Source: Centrapalus pauciflorus
Lineage: Eukaryota > Streptophyta > Magnoliopsida > Asterales > Asteraceae
Assembly: GCA_020465985.1 (NCBI GenBank)
Contig: JAANYP010002016.1
Location: 1-64,000 of the forward strand
Length of the DNA stretch: 64,000 bases
Reading direction: 5' to 3'
Positions within the stretch are counted from its first letter, which is position 1; every line of letters starts with the position of its first letter. Made by a program: the position numbers and the translations under genes. The notes under the pieces were generated by a model. It made no database searches. It was not told the DNA's origin and saw only the letters and a list, made by a program, of their open reading frames with translations. Positions 32,872 to 43,653 of this stretch are shown piece after piece.

Positions 32872-33441
32872 CTAAGCATCAAGAAGTTTCTCAATCTTTT
32901 CAAGTTCACGATACTCGACATCGTGATTATCCAACTCTGTCAATAAGTGGTAGAACCTTGTGATTGTTTCATACAACTTTTCGTTTTTCAATGCCTTGAA
33001 AATTGCGAACTGCTGCTTAAGCATGTCGGTTCTTCCTTTCCGAACCCTCGGATTTCCCTCACACCGTTTCTCGACAGCATCCCACAACTCTTTAGTTGTA
33101 CGATGATTCCTAAGTGTGTGTAAAATCTCCTGAGGTAGTGCCATGCAAATGATAGAAAACACTCTGTTCTCAGCCTCATATAGTTTCTTGTCGTCATCCT
33201 TCATCTTCTGATATGTCAGGACTCTCTGACGAGCCTCAAACTCCTGAGTAGGCGGAATGTATCCCTTGTCGATAAAAATCCACATCCGCATGTCATTGAA
33301 ACGAGCAAAGTCGGCAAACCTATCCTTCCACCAGTAGTAGTCTTCCAACCTCATCAGCTTTGGTGGAGAATTTGCCTTGCCTACTTCGAGATCCATTTCG
33401 ATAAACTTTTGCAAAATAGTCATCGTTTCTAAACCTTTCAA
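32872..33441 (-). CDS. Gag of element D, 189 aa (truncated)
   Basis: Intact open frame with the copia UBN2-type Gag core: LQKFIEMDLEVGKANSPPKL, YYWWKDRFADFARFNDMRMW, KTTKELWD-like TTKELWDAVEKRCEGN and FYHLLTELDNHDVEYRELEK. It stops at LLDA, directly fused to 3' noncoding sequence, so it lacks the zinc knuckle, the second Gag half and all enzymes. Compared with E it keeps the frame through positions where E and I have stops. It could be a passive relic, or it could assemble with full Gag; in yeast Ty1 a truncated Gag restricts transposition, and a similar role here would be speculation. Upstream leader 33442-33993 is noncoding. Confidence 0.8.
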   Translation of the reverse strand: MKGLETMTILQKFIEMDLEVGKANSPPKLMRLEDYYWWKDRFADFARFNDMRMWIFIDKGYIPPTQEFEARQRVLTYQKMKDDDKKLYEAENRVFSIICMALPQEILHTLRNHRTTKELWDAVEKRCEGNPRVRKGRTDMLKQQFAIFKALKNEKLYETITRFYHLLTELDNHDVEYRELEKIEKLLDA

Positions 33442-33993
33442 ATTCGAACTTAAATGATTTAATATGAAATTAATTTAAAATCAACTCTCTCGAACTTGAG
33501 TAAGTTCGAATTAGTGTAATAATAAATTTGTTTAAAATTAAATTCGAAATTCAGTAAGTTCGAATTCTACAAATTCGAAATTATGACAAGTTCGAAGTTT
33601 CTGTCAAGTTCGAATTATGACAAATTCGAATGATAGCAAATTCGAATCTCAGCCAAATTCGAATGAAACCCTAAAATAAATTCAAGAGGAGCGTATTTTC
33701 TGAAAATTCGAATTTCTGACAAATTCGAACAAACCCTAATACCCCCTATGTTCGAGCGCCGCAAGTTTGAAAAACAGCCAAAATTTTGATTTTTTCAAGT
33801 TTTCAGTTTAAACAAATATTTTTATGTCTAAAAATACTGATTTCGATCAAAAAGGTGAACTAATGCAAACTTTTCTCCGTTATCTTGCTTGTATAACTCG
33901 AAAAACTAACCAAAAAGTGATTTTTCCGTCCAAAAACGCCAAGAAACCACGGATGTTGTTTATGAACACGAAGAACACCAAGAACACCCTTAT

Positions 33994-34006
33994 GGCTCTG
34001 ATACCA
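33994..34006 (-). promoter_or_regulatory. Primer-binding site of element D
   Basis: Minus strand TGGTATCAGAGCC, two bases inside the 5' LTR. Confidence 0.9.
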
Positions 34007-34008
34007 CT

Positions 34009-34602
34009 TGTAAGGTCGCCTACCTGCGGATCTTATCTTGACCCAACGCCGTCCAACAAGTGTGGAATCCTCGTTAGCGGTTTGACGGTAAGACCACGCA
34101 CACGGAACACGGAGACACACACAATGATAGACGAACACTAGAACGCCTTGACACGTGATACTCTCTAAGAACAAACACTCAATCTCCTTGCAAGTTCGAG
34201 ATCGCCTCTGCACTAATCACTTCTCCAATTCTGCAAAAGTTGTTAATTAAAACGATTAACACCTAATTATATCACCTGATTCGAACTTGCCCAGGACAAG
34301 TTTGACTAAGCCCAAGGCCTTTCAAACTTGTCCTCCATAAGTTTGAACCAGTTACTTTGAACTTACCTTTGAACTTATGTTTGAACTTATGTTTGAACTT
34401 ATCTTTGAACTTATGTTTGAAGTTATTGTAACACATCAATTACACCAAGTTCAAACATACATACAATCAATATCAAACATATATTATCAAACATATAACA
34501 AACATATATCAAACACGTATTAATATGCAATTACGAACAAATTGACTATTACAAAATATTGTCTATACTTAGACTGCTATCGTCACACTTCATGCACTAA
34601 CA
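34009..34602 (-). repeat. 5' LTR of element D (594 bp)
   Basis: Plus-strand ends TGTAAGGTCGCC and GCACTAACA, followed by ATCAT. It contains tandem TTTGAACTTATG-type units (about 34358-34425); the 3' LTR has fewer, which accounts for much of the length difference. Confidence 0.85.
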
Positions 34603-34937
34603 ATCATTAACTAATGTATCGGGTCTTCATGATAGCAGAGCAGGGCATCATATTTTTGGATAAACTAGGGCAAAAGAGGTTCTTGCATTTTGGGGAGTTC
34701 TCTTGTTATTCTGACAGCACACTACGTTTAATAAGAGCAGAACTGAATGGGAGACTCCAACACGAAGATGCCCAGAAGTCTTCAGAGCTCAAGAAGAAGC
34801 CTAAGGAGTTACAAGACATTCTCAATGCAATAGAGCTAATCAATGACAGACAACATGTTAGCCAAGTCACAAGAAGACTCGACGTCATACTCGGTCTGCA
34901 AGAATTTGTTGAGCAAGCCTGCCACCTGCCACAATGA
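34603..34937 (+). pseudogene. Element C accessory gene, C-terminal part, copy 2 (second piece)
   Basis: The open segment 34614-34937 (YRVFMIAEQGIIFLDKLGQK ... FVEQACHLPQ) parallels 11749-12054 with a small in-frame insertion near 34745. It ends just before the polypurine tract at 34938-34953. Confidence 0.65.
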
Positions 34938-34953
34938 TTGAAAAGAGGGAGAT

Positions 34954-35296
34954 TGTTAAATATTAAATTTCAATCCTGGGGTTCCATTTTGTAATAGATA
35001 GTTTTTATTTCATGTCAATGTAATTTCATTTCCTTTATATGTAAGCTTTTCTTTTATTTAGAAGTTGAGGGGTATAGATTGTAAACCCTTCAAACATTCA
35101 AATGTATTTAATAGAAACCCACGCCTAAGGTTTCCAACCTTTTGTCATTATTCCCATTATTCTAATAAAAACCGGCGGCTACACACTTTTTCTCTCTGGC
35201 AGTTCTTCAAAGATTGAGTATTATTCTCTTTGTTTATCTTGAGTAAATCATTGTTTATTGTGTGTGAGTGCATGAATATTGATTGGGACCACAACA
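34954..35296 (+). repeat. 3' LTR of element C, copy 2 (343 bp)
   Basis: Starts TGTTAAATATTAAATTTC, ends ACCACAACA; paired with 12071-12411. Confidence 0.7.
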
Positions 35297-35742
35297 AGAA
35301 ATAAGTTGAGAAAATGATTTGTCTGTTAAATTGTCTGAACTTGAATACTAACATCAGTCGCTTAAGGTAAATAAATTTGACTGTATTTAAAAGTATGATT
35401 TTGTTTTGGTCGAAATAACAAAATTTAGAGAAAAACACAAAGACATGGAATATGAATTCTATAAACGCAGACAAAATGATCAGATAATAAACATGTATAA
35501 GCCTAATGAATTGAAATGTAAAGAAGGCTTAGGATTTGTAGGTCCCAAAGTCATGGAAGAGATGATTGACAAGAAAAGGAGTCCTTTATAAACACACAAA
35601 AAGTATTTGGGATTTTTCTGATTTTTTAAGAAAGTATGTGTTCTTGCAGTTCTTGGTCGATTTCAGGTTTTGAATCGGGTTTTAGACAAAGTCACTTCAC
35701 AAAAAGTGTTTCTGCACTAAAAATGCATCTACGCTGCAAGTT
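35297..35742 (+). pseudogene. Gag-like remnant and G leader, copy 2, with internal deletion
   Basis: The part to about 35587 matches 12412-12700 (KFREKHKDMEYEFYKRRQND); then the sequence jumps to the equivalent of 13950 (ACACACAAAAAGTATTTGGG). About 1.25 kb, including the G LTR and PBS, is missing relative to copy 1. Ends at the AAGTT flank of element F (35738-35742). Confidence 0.6.
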
Positions 35743-36037
35743 TGTTATTCAGTAAAATATCAATCACAATCAATATTCAATCAATTAATATCAAGATCAA
35801 ATGCAAAACTAACTAAATGATTTGTATTCAACAGAGAAGGACTTACAATTCGTAAAGTTGAAGCACTGAACCCTAGGCACAAAAAATCCGTATAAGACAA
35901 GAATGATCCATGCAATTAATTTTACAACCGTACACAAACAGTACCAGACATTTCTATTTATATAGAATGAAACTATTTACAAATTACAAAACGAACCCTA
36001 GACTTATTATATTCATCAACAATACAAATTCCCAACA
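35743..36037 (-). repeat. 3' LTR of element F, copy 2
   Basis: Plus-strand ends TGTTATTCAG and CCCAACA; minus-strand polypurine tract CAAAGGGGGAGAT adjoins it at 36038-36050. Confidence 0.8.
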
Positions 36038-36159
36038 ATCTCCCCCTTTGATGAATGATAATTAGTCTTTAGTCTTTAAGCCCAAGTTTCATCTAGAATC
36101 TTCTAATGCTCTTTCGATTCATCAGCTTCCACTCAATCTTTGCAGTAAACTCTACCATC

Positions 36160-36540
36160 AATTATCTATCATATGAACTTAGACCTTTTTTCTTCCTTTA
36201 CTTTTTTGAATCAGCTGCAAGTTTTCCTTTTAGACCAGTCATCACCTTTTGTAAAGTACCATCACAATATTTTTTAGCTCAACACTCCACAAGACTCTCT
36301 TCTTTTGATCTTTATCTTTATAAATCACCACTGGATGCTTAGCCATAATAACTTCATATTCTTTAAGATTTTCCATGTACTTGGTAAATCGGTTTGGAGC
36401 TGCGATATTTATTCATCTCATTCATCTCTCGACTCCTATCTGAAGATCTTGCATAGACATGAGAACTAGTTTTGTGTGCATAAAGTGAAATAAAGCCTTG
36501 AGTGCAAACCGACAATTTTCTTCTCTTTTATTCCGGCACA
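36160..36540 (-). pseudogene. Element F accessory protein, C-terminal part, copy 2 (broken)
   Basis: Parallels the open 14522-14902 frame of copy 1 but carries frameshifts and stops. Followed toward the protein N-terminus by the solo LTR at 36554. Confidence 0.5.
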
Positions 36541-36553
36541 GCTCATTAAAAAG

Positions 36554-37124
36554 TGTAAGGTCACCTACCTACGGATCTGATCTTGACGCGACACCTTCCA
36601 ACGAGTGCGGAATCCTTGTTAGGGGTTTAACGGATCGATCACACACATGGAAACCCAGAGACGAACACAATGATAGCCGATACGACGAACGGCCCAACAC
36701 GTGTATTTCTCCGAAACGGCTATCCGAATTTCACAAGTTCGTACGTGCACTATACGAGCTCTAGATGCTAATTTCTGCAAAAGTCTATTAATCAAATGGA
36801 TTAAATCTTAATTATATAGGTTAAATTCGAACTTAGCTTAAACAAGTTCGTTTAGGCCCAAGCTCACGAACTTGTCCACTACTTATTCGAACTTAGCTTC
36901 ACTAAGTTCAAACCATAGCCTTGAACTTATTCTTGAACTTATCTTTGACTTGTTATTGAACTTATGTTTGAACTTATGTTTGAACATATGTAAACATCAT
37001 ACACAAAGAAAATCAAACATATATAATCAAGATCAAACATATATAACTTGAAATTGCAAAGCCTGATCTATTACAAAAGACTATCTATACTTAGGCTGCT
37101 ATCGTCACACAGGGTGCACTAACA
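36554..37124 (-). repeat. Solo LTR of the A/E family in element F (571 bp)
   Basis: Flanked by AAAAG on both sides (36549-36553 and 37125-37129). It lies at exactly the position where element B starts in copy 1 (14915, preceded by AAAAG), so it is the collapsed remnant of the same insertion. Confidence 0.85.
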
Positions 37125-38081
37125 AAAAGATCTTCTAGGTCCACCAGATTGAAATTAAACAAATCCGCTTCACTGAATACATAAGTGTTCCCATCAGCTC
37201 TATTCACAGTGAAAGTGGGATAAAATATTTTCACAAAACGATGTTTCTCAATCTTCACCAGATCAACTATCCTGAACTCACTTCTTACTTTTTCAATCCT
37301 CTGAGTCTTGTTTCTTAGAAATTAACCATAATTCACTAAATTCGGCATGTTTGTCTCAATAACTCTAAATAGCTTCAAAAATGTACAAGAAGCCCTTTTC
37401 TTGCAGAAGATTTTCTTCTCCAGATAATCTTCCATGAATGGCATCTTATTCCTTTTCCTTATGAAGTCCGCATTTTGTTTTTCAGACAGATCCAACTTTC
37501 TGATCTTTTTTTTTTCTTAATTCATCTTCGTTCAGCAAAGTCAGCATATCATTGATCTCTTTCTGTACAACTTCCTGAACTGCAAACCTCAAATGATGTT
37601 GTCTGTCAGATTCTTCCGCCAAATTAAAACTCTTGAAAATTTATCAATAATTTTAACTTCATTCAACTCTTTGACAGATTGAGGCACCACATCATCAATA
37701 GGAAACGGATCGTACTCCTCTTTTATAGAAACCATCACCGCAGGTTTTTCAAGCGTTGGTGTTGGCACATCATCTCTTAAAATCTCCTCAACTAACTCCT
37801 CCTCATTAACAATCTTCTCTTGCCTCAATATCTCTTCAGATAAATAAAAAACTTCATCATCATCAAATACTTCAATTTCTTATTCTGCTCCATCAACTCT
37901 TAACACTTCTTCTTCTTCTTTGTTTGAATCTTCATATTCTTCAAAGTTGTAAATACCAGATTGAATACTTAAAGGAACTGGATCATCTTCCTAAAGAATC
38001 AATCTTAGCTCACTCTGGGCATTAACTGGCTTTTCCTTTGAACCTCCAGTTTCACCAGAACCTTCAATCCAGTTCAGCCAT
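37125..38081 (-). pseudogene. Element F accessory protein, N-terminal and middle part
   Basis: The ATG at 38081 lies only 4 nt after the primer-binding site on the minus strand. The protein starts MAELDWIEGSG and is highly acidic; the open piece 37828-37589 reads MRQEKIVNEEELVEEILRDD and so on. Stops and a frameshift follow (near 37620 and 37510), then a basic region and VFSEADLFNFNLVDLEDL up to the solo LTR. The rest is at 36160-36540. No gag, pol or zinc-knuckle motif is present. Function unknown. Confidence 0.55.
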
Positions 38082-38085
38082 ATTA

Positions 38086-38098
38086 GGATCTGATACCA
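38086..38098 (-). promoter_or_regulatory. Primer-binding site of element F
   Basis: Minus strand TGGTATCAGATCC, one mismatch to the standard tRNA-Met site, identical to that of element I. Confidence 0.75.
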
Positions 38099-38100
38099 AT

Positions 38101-38395
38101 TGTTATTCAGTAAAATATCAATCACAATCAATATTCAATCAATTAAGATCAAGATCAGATGCAAAACTAACTGTATGATCTGAATTCAACAGAGAAGGAT
38201 TTACAATTCGTAAAGTTGAAGCACAGAACCCTAGGCATAAAAAATCCGTACAAGACAAGAATGACCCGTCCAATTAATTGTACAAGTGTACATAAACAGT
38301 ACCAGAAATTTCTATTTATATACAATGAAACTATTTACAAATTACAAAACCAACCTTAGACATATTATGTTCATCAACAATATAAATTCCAAACT
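38101..38395 (-). repeat. 5' LTR of element F
   Basis: Begins TGTTATTCAG on plus; the right terminus is slightly altered (CCAAACTA instead of CCCAACA), followed by AAGCT. Confidence 0.7.
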
Positions 38396-39180
38396 AAGCT
38401 TGGTTCCAATTTGTGAAATTTTTTCATTAAAATCGTGGATCTGAACTTAGAACTGTGCTAAACTGTTGAAACTTGGGATACACTAATTCTTTAGTGTTAT
38501 TCGTGTTTTACAATGGGATATCCGAGTTTTATCCCTTTTCATACGAGTTTTATCAAACAGAACCTGAGTTTGATCATTTTTCTACCGAGTTTTATACACT
38601 TTCTTTCAAGTTTTAACAAGTTTAATCCGAGTTTGATCAAGCTTCATCCGAGATTTATCAAGTTTAATCCGAGTTTGATCAAGCTTCATTCGAGATTTAT
38701 CAAGTTTAATCCCAGTTTCATCAAGTTTCATTCGAGTTTTGACAAGTTTTCTTCGAGATTTATCACCTAATCTGCGAGTTTTGTCAAGTCTAATTTGAGA
38801 TTCATTGACTTTACTCGAGTTTTATGATGTATCCTTCGAGGTTCACTATTCATTAATCGAGATTTACTTTGTTTCATTCGAAATTCATCCTTTACTATTC
38901 GAGATATTCAAGGCTTTATCTTTCCACATTTACTGTATGACTTTTGTTGCTTCAATTGGCCATAACTTTTGACTGGAATATCGTTACAGGGCCTACCATA
39001 CGTCAAAATGAAGCTTGAACCGAGATCTATGATTTCGAGAATCATCAGAGCCAATTTGAGCAAATCTCAAGCCAAATTCGACTCCAGAAAAAAGTTACAG
39101 GCATTTTTCTGTAGAAAAGCTGAAAACTTATCGCCTAGAAGTCACTTCAGAGCTGATTCTCACCCTCATCCATAGGTACA
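38396..39180 (+). repeat. Element G leader with CGAGTTTTATCAAG repeat array
   Basis: Continuation of the G leader interrupted by F. From 38526 to about 38900 there are about 20 degenerate units of CGAGTTTTATCAAGTTTAATC or CGAGATTTATCAAG type at 20-25 bp spacing. Frames through it (Ser/Phe/Ile-rich) are artefacts of the repeat. 38930-39180 is non-repetitive, without a supported gene. Confidence 0.6.
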
Positions 39181-39665
39181 TATATTAGAGCTTCAACATT
39201 GGATTTCTATCCTCGAACAACCTTCAACTTGCTGATATTTTCTGAGCTTAATTGATTTCCCTTCAGTTTTCACAAATCTAATCCGATGGAGTATAATACT
39301 GACTATTGAAGAGATGAAGCTGGAATTACTCAACCTTCAAAAGACTTTTAAAAGGTAGTTTGGAAGACTGTTATCATGAAAGAACTCAAACCTGAAGAAC
39401 TGAATACGAAGAATACTACTCAGTGCTTTATGGCTACGACTGAAGAGCCTGTTGATTTAACTGTACAGTTGAAGTAATTTGATGTAAAGTTGAAGAATAT
39501 GACAAAGTTGGCTGAACAAGCAGATGTTAAACTACAAGACGAGAAGAAGAAGGTAGTTTCTATGGAACTTAAACTGGCAAATGAACATGATCGGGTGTTG
39601 CATCTCACAGCTGAGAATTCTAAGCTGATTGAGAAACTTAATGTAGGTCCCAAAAGGTTTCCCTA
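39181..39665 (+). pseudogene. Element G coding remnant, coiled-coil type
   Basis: Short interrupted frames on the plus strand between 39310 and 39665 read as Lys/Glu/Leu-rich, coiled-coil-like sequence (for example NMTKLAEQADVKLQDEKKKV-like and LTAENSKLIEKLN), resembling Gag spacer regions. No conserved enzyme motif. It is cut on the right by element H. Confidence 0.35.
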
Positions 39666-40753
39666 GTGAATTGTTCTAAGCTGTAGAGGGGGGAGTATAC
39701 AACAATTTAAAACTTAACACTTTTTTCTCAATGCTTGTGTACATTATTAACAAGTGTTAATTACAAACAAGCTTGACTGCGGAAAGGTTCAAGCTGGTAT
39801 GACAGATACAACAGATGTTCAACTAATCTAAGACACACTCAGACTAGATACAATGAATACACTCACTTAGATGAACTCACTGATTTTATAAGACACAGAT
39901 GGACAGCTTGAATAAGAACAACTTGGACACACATTACTGTTTTACTCAAGCAGACTTGCATGCATGGAATAACACACTTCAATGCACGATCTGAATTTCT
40001 CACTCTTGGTTATCTCACAATCCTTAGAAGCTTCCTTTTATACTCTCTCCGAGAATCTCAGTGAAGCTTCTTTATTGGACCATGAGATAGTGGGATGACT
40101 TTCCTAAAAGACAAAACAACTTTTCTGCACATTTTAATAATACAAACTTGTCTTCATGTGGCAGAATATTTGTCTTTTTCTTTTTTGTCTCTATTGCATA
40201 AGGCTTTAACCAAAAGAGGAATGTCAACTTTTGCATCTTTCTTCTTTTATTAGGGCCATTTTGATATAAGAAATGATCTGTCACCCATTTCAAATATCCT
40301 CTTTGTCTTCATGTATCAGAACAGCGTAGGCAGCTTTAGCATCTTCTGTTTTCCACTTTGTCTTCGACTTGTAAACTGATCTTGTAGTCCAAAACAATAC
40401 AAGAGGACTTGGAAATATATTCCATAAAGTGTTTGGCCGGTTCACAAATAACAGGTTCTGTTCACAAAGAACAGAATACATAAAATCTGTCCAAGCTGCT
40501 CAACAGAATAGAGTAGCGTAGACAATTAATGTCCAGCCTGTTCAGCAAACAGAATAGCTGGGACAATCTGCCTTTGTTGCAACAAATGCAACAGGGTAAG
40601 AAGCTTTGACTTATATTGCAAATCACTTTTCAGGTTTCAATAAGGCATTAACGGGCCTTAAATTATACCTTCAAGTGCATCAAACATGTTTGATTAATAA
40701 TCTCCCCCCTAAGATGTAGAAAAGGTTTAACTGAGGCCTTTTAGTGCCTAACA
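39666..40753 (-). repeat. 3' LTR of copia element H (left boundary uncertain)
   Basis: The right end is clear: minus strand TGTTAGGCACTAAAAGG, preceded by a polypurine tract (40754-40768). The left end is not pinned; TGTTAATTACAAAC at about 39755 is a candidate start. No ORF inside is supported. H's 5' LTR lies outside the visible part. Confidence 0.5.
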
Positions 40754-40974
40754 ATCTCCCCCTATTTGCAATAATCAGTCTAAGCTGATTTTATCAATAA
40801 TCACTATATATTTCTACAATACATTTTGCTTCCCTGGTTTCATCCATTTCTTCCATTTCAGATAGTAGATGGACTTCAAGGCAGTGGTGGCGCTCCTTCT
40901 TCAAACATCTCTTCTAGCTGTTCCCTGGTTTCATCCATTTCTTCCATTTCAACTCTTAGGAACATGAAACTGGG

Positions 40975-42948
40975 ATGTTGAAGCTCCCCTCTTTTATAAA
41001 AGCCTCTGAGCTGATCCCAGATGGCTGCTCTCCACTTTATGGATTCCTAAAGGAGTTAGCAAGTCTGAATGCAATAAGCTGTTTGAGACCAACATTGTGC
41101 AAGTATGATGCTCTTTGGAAGCACTTCTTCTTTGTAAGGGGATCTACAAAAAATACCCCCAGCTCAGGTTCTTCAATCAGCTTGTCTTCCTCATGTTCCG
41201 CTCCTTTAGGCAGGCTGTGGTCTACTCCTTTGATTTCCACGGCTACATCACCTTGTTCAATCATTATCAGGAGTTCCTCCAGCTCTGTATCCTTTCTCTT
41301 TCTCTTGGCCTTTATCTTGGGTGTAGCCACTAAGATACCATTGATCTATTCTTCTGTGATCAGGCCAAGATCCTTCACTCTCTCCATCAACTTTTTGACG
41401 CATGCCCTGATAGTCTTGGCTGTTTCAGACTTAGACTGGGTTAGCGAAACGGCCAAATCCACCCGTTCTCTGTATTCTATTTGTGCAACATCAGTGTATT
41501 CATATGCTTCCATATTTGGGCCTGTAGCACCCATTCTTGTTATATGTATCTTCCACTTTTTGCCTTTTCTTGAGATGAGAACAGCTTTGACAATTGGTTC
41601 CCTGGAAAGTCTTCTGTCAGCAACATCAAAGAACTTTTTCCTTGCGAGGTTGTCAAAGTGAATCTAATATATTTTAGAGGAGGATGCTTCCTTGGACTTG
41701 ATCACTGAGACCTGAGCACCCTGTTCCTTTTCACATTCCTTTTCACCATGACTCCCTATCAGCCTCTAGCAATGTTCTTTGCACATCCAAAGAAGGCATT
41801 TTAATTTTACATGCCTCTTTGAATGCAAAGGATCTAGCAGCGTTGGCAGAGGCTTCTTCCTTCTTTAGCCTTTCAAGGGCTTGGAGCGGTTCATATCTGT
41901 ATTCATAGTATTTCTCCATAGAAACACTCATTTCTTTAGCTCTTGTCTTGTCAAACTTAATTGTGCAGCTCTTAGATGGTCAGGGTCTAAAGATGCTTTC
42001 TTCATTCCTATAGCAGTTATAGTTGGAACAGCTTCAGGAACCTATTCCTCTTCTTCTTCTTTTTGCAGAATCAGATGCCTCCTTCTGCTTGGCCTGTTCC
42101 CAGGAATGGATTGCTCCTCCTTAGTTTGTGCAAGGTTTGGAGATACAGCCTGAGTAGGCTGAGTAGCTTCAAAGTGATAGGAGACATCCTCAGTGGTACC
42201 TGTTTGTGATATACCTGCTACTTGACCAACAGATCCTGATTTCTCCTTAGAAAGAGAAGATGATTTCTCCCCCTTAGACTTCGTCTTTGAGGCAGATAAC
42301 TTCTCCCCCTTTGAAGGAGATGACACATAGCCTTCAACATGTGGTCTGCCTGGAGAAACAAATTCAGCAGGCTTAGCAGCAGGTTTGGTAGCAAGCTTGG
42401 GGCCAACCAGGCTATGCATTCAGAAAGCCAGATTGTCCTTAACCTCTGCAAGCTGGGTAAGGCAGGTCTGAAGAGAGGTAGATTGAGAATTAGCAATGGA
42501 CTGGTGGTAAGACTGGGTCAGAAACAGAGGGGTTAACCTGTTCCATAGTCTCAGGTGCCACAGAGGCACCGACCACAAAGGCTTCAGGTTCAACAGATGA
42601 ACCAGGGTGAGAAGTCCCATTGAGAATGGTTCCCCTGATGATTTTGGTTGCTGGGTCATAGGCACAGGTGTACCAAAATTAATACACCATCTCCTGGTAC
42701 AGGACACCAGGAGATGCAGTCATTGCGTAGTGTAGAGGGTGAATCTTCAGAAACTCCACCAAATTCTCATAACGTTTCCCCACATAGTTTTTAAGAATGG
42801 TTAGGTTGGGAATGTAGTTCGTGGGTTTCAAGGCCAGCATCATGGAAACAGATGGATGTTTCTCAACATCCTTACCAACAAACAATGGAAGCAAAGGGCT
42901 GTTTTGGTTAGCTATTTGTGGAGTAGTGGAAATATGAGTACTGGACAC
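40975..42948 (-). pseudogene. Accessory gene of element H (decayed)
   Basis: Read right to left: 42948-42679 (LPLFVGKDVEKHPSVSMMLA, NLVEFLKIHPLHYAMTAS), then broken frames to 42420, a Ser/Lys-rich middle (42419-42042, SKTKSKGEKSSSLSKEKSGS, ending in an acidic run), then 41931-41743, 41534-41346 and 41330-41037 (basic KIKAKRKRKDTELEELL and a Phe/Leu C-terminal part). Layout resembles the accessory proteins of A and C: N-terminal globular part, low-complexity middle, C-terminal domain. No signal peptide or membrane helix. The first codon at 42948 is GTG; an original ATG may have been lost. Confidence 0.55.
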
Positions 42949-43653
42949 TTAGTTGATTTTAGGGTTCTTTGAAAGTTATGGTAGCAGTAGAGGAAGAAGA
43001 AGATGATACAGTAGAGCAGGTATTTATAAGATTCATATGTGAGTGGGTAGGAGAGAGAAAGGTTTGGGGTTGATTTGAAATGTTCTTTAACGGAAAACAT
43101 AACGGCTGTCCATGTCAGACCACTTGAACCTTTATATTCACTAACACACGTTAACACACATTATCCATAGATAATTAAGTTAAATAAATACAGAAATTAA
43201 GTAACTTAATTATTAAGAAAAGTAATTAAAGCTGACGTTCTAAGTTGTTGGTCAAACCTGTGATGAGCAGGGTTCATCACAAACTATCATTCCTCAAGCA
43301 GTTCATTCAACCTGTGCAGCTATGCAAGAACAGGTTATGTTCAATAGCTGACAAGGGTACAAGACAATGTCTTGTATGACAGATTGAGAGAGTGAGCAGG
43401 TTGGGGGCTTTGATCAACAATCCAGGTTTGAAATGAAAACTAATGGTTTCAAACCTGTTATATGCTCAAGCTGTTCAAGTTTTCAGAAATTGGTTAAGTG
43501 TAGAACATGCATAGCCTATTCTGTTTAAGCTGTTCTGAGAAACTTGAGTAGTGTGAGACATATAATGCCTTAGAACATTAAGGACACTTAGTCACTTTTA
43601 TTTAACATGCCCAGCTTGCTTACAAGATAATTAAACCTGTTTTCAGCAAGAGG
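42949..43653 (-). other. Element H spacer between RNase H and the accessory gene
   Basis: About 700 bp without a supported ORF. It contains many CTGTTCAAGC/AACAGGTT-type words but no clear tandem repeat. It occupies the same position as the spacers in A, B and E. Confidence 0.5.

Larger units (their letters stand above)
32297..34602 (-). mobile_element. Gag-only nonautonomous copia element D (2.3 kb)
   Basis: Two LTRs (534 and 594 bp) of the A/E family, PBS next to the right LTR, a polypurine tract next to the left one, and a single Gag ORF between. Target duplication ACCAT (32292-32296) versus ATCAT (34603-34607), with one base changed; copy 1 at the same place has GATCATTAA, which supports ATCAT as the original. 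There is no pol, protease or accessory ORF. The layout fits the TR-GAG type of nonautonomous elements described in plants. Confidence 0.85.
35743..38395 (-). mobile_element. Small nonautonomous element F (copy 2), interrupted by a solo LTR
   Basis: LTRs 35743-36037 and 38101-38395 (295 bp each), PBS 38086-38098, polypurine tract next to the left LTR. Flanks AAGTT (35738-35742) and AAGCT (38396-38400) fit a target duplication with one change. Without the solo LTR, the internal region is about 1.5 kb and encodes only an accessory-type protein, no gag or pol. Minus strand. Confidence 0.75.

Noticed and set aside
38513..38770. 85-aa Phe/Ser/Ile-rich ORF in the G leader
   Set aside because: Translation of the CGAGTTTTATCAAG repeat array; no start context or conserved feature.
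40975..42536. Plus-strand ORFs opposite the element H accessory gene
   Set aside because: Shadow frames; the minus strand gives the consistent acidic/basic domain pattern and lies in line with pol and the polypurine tract.
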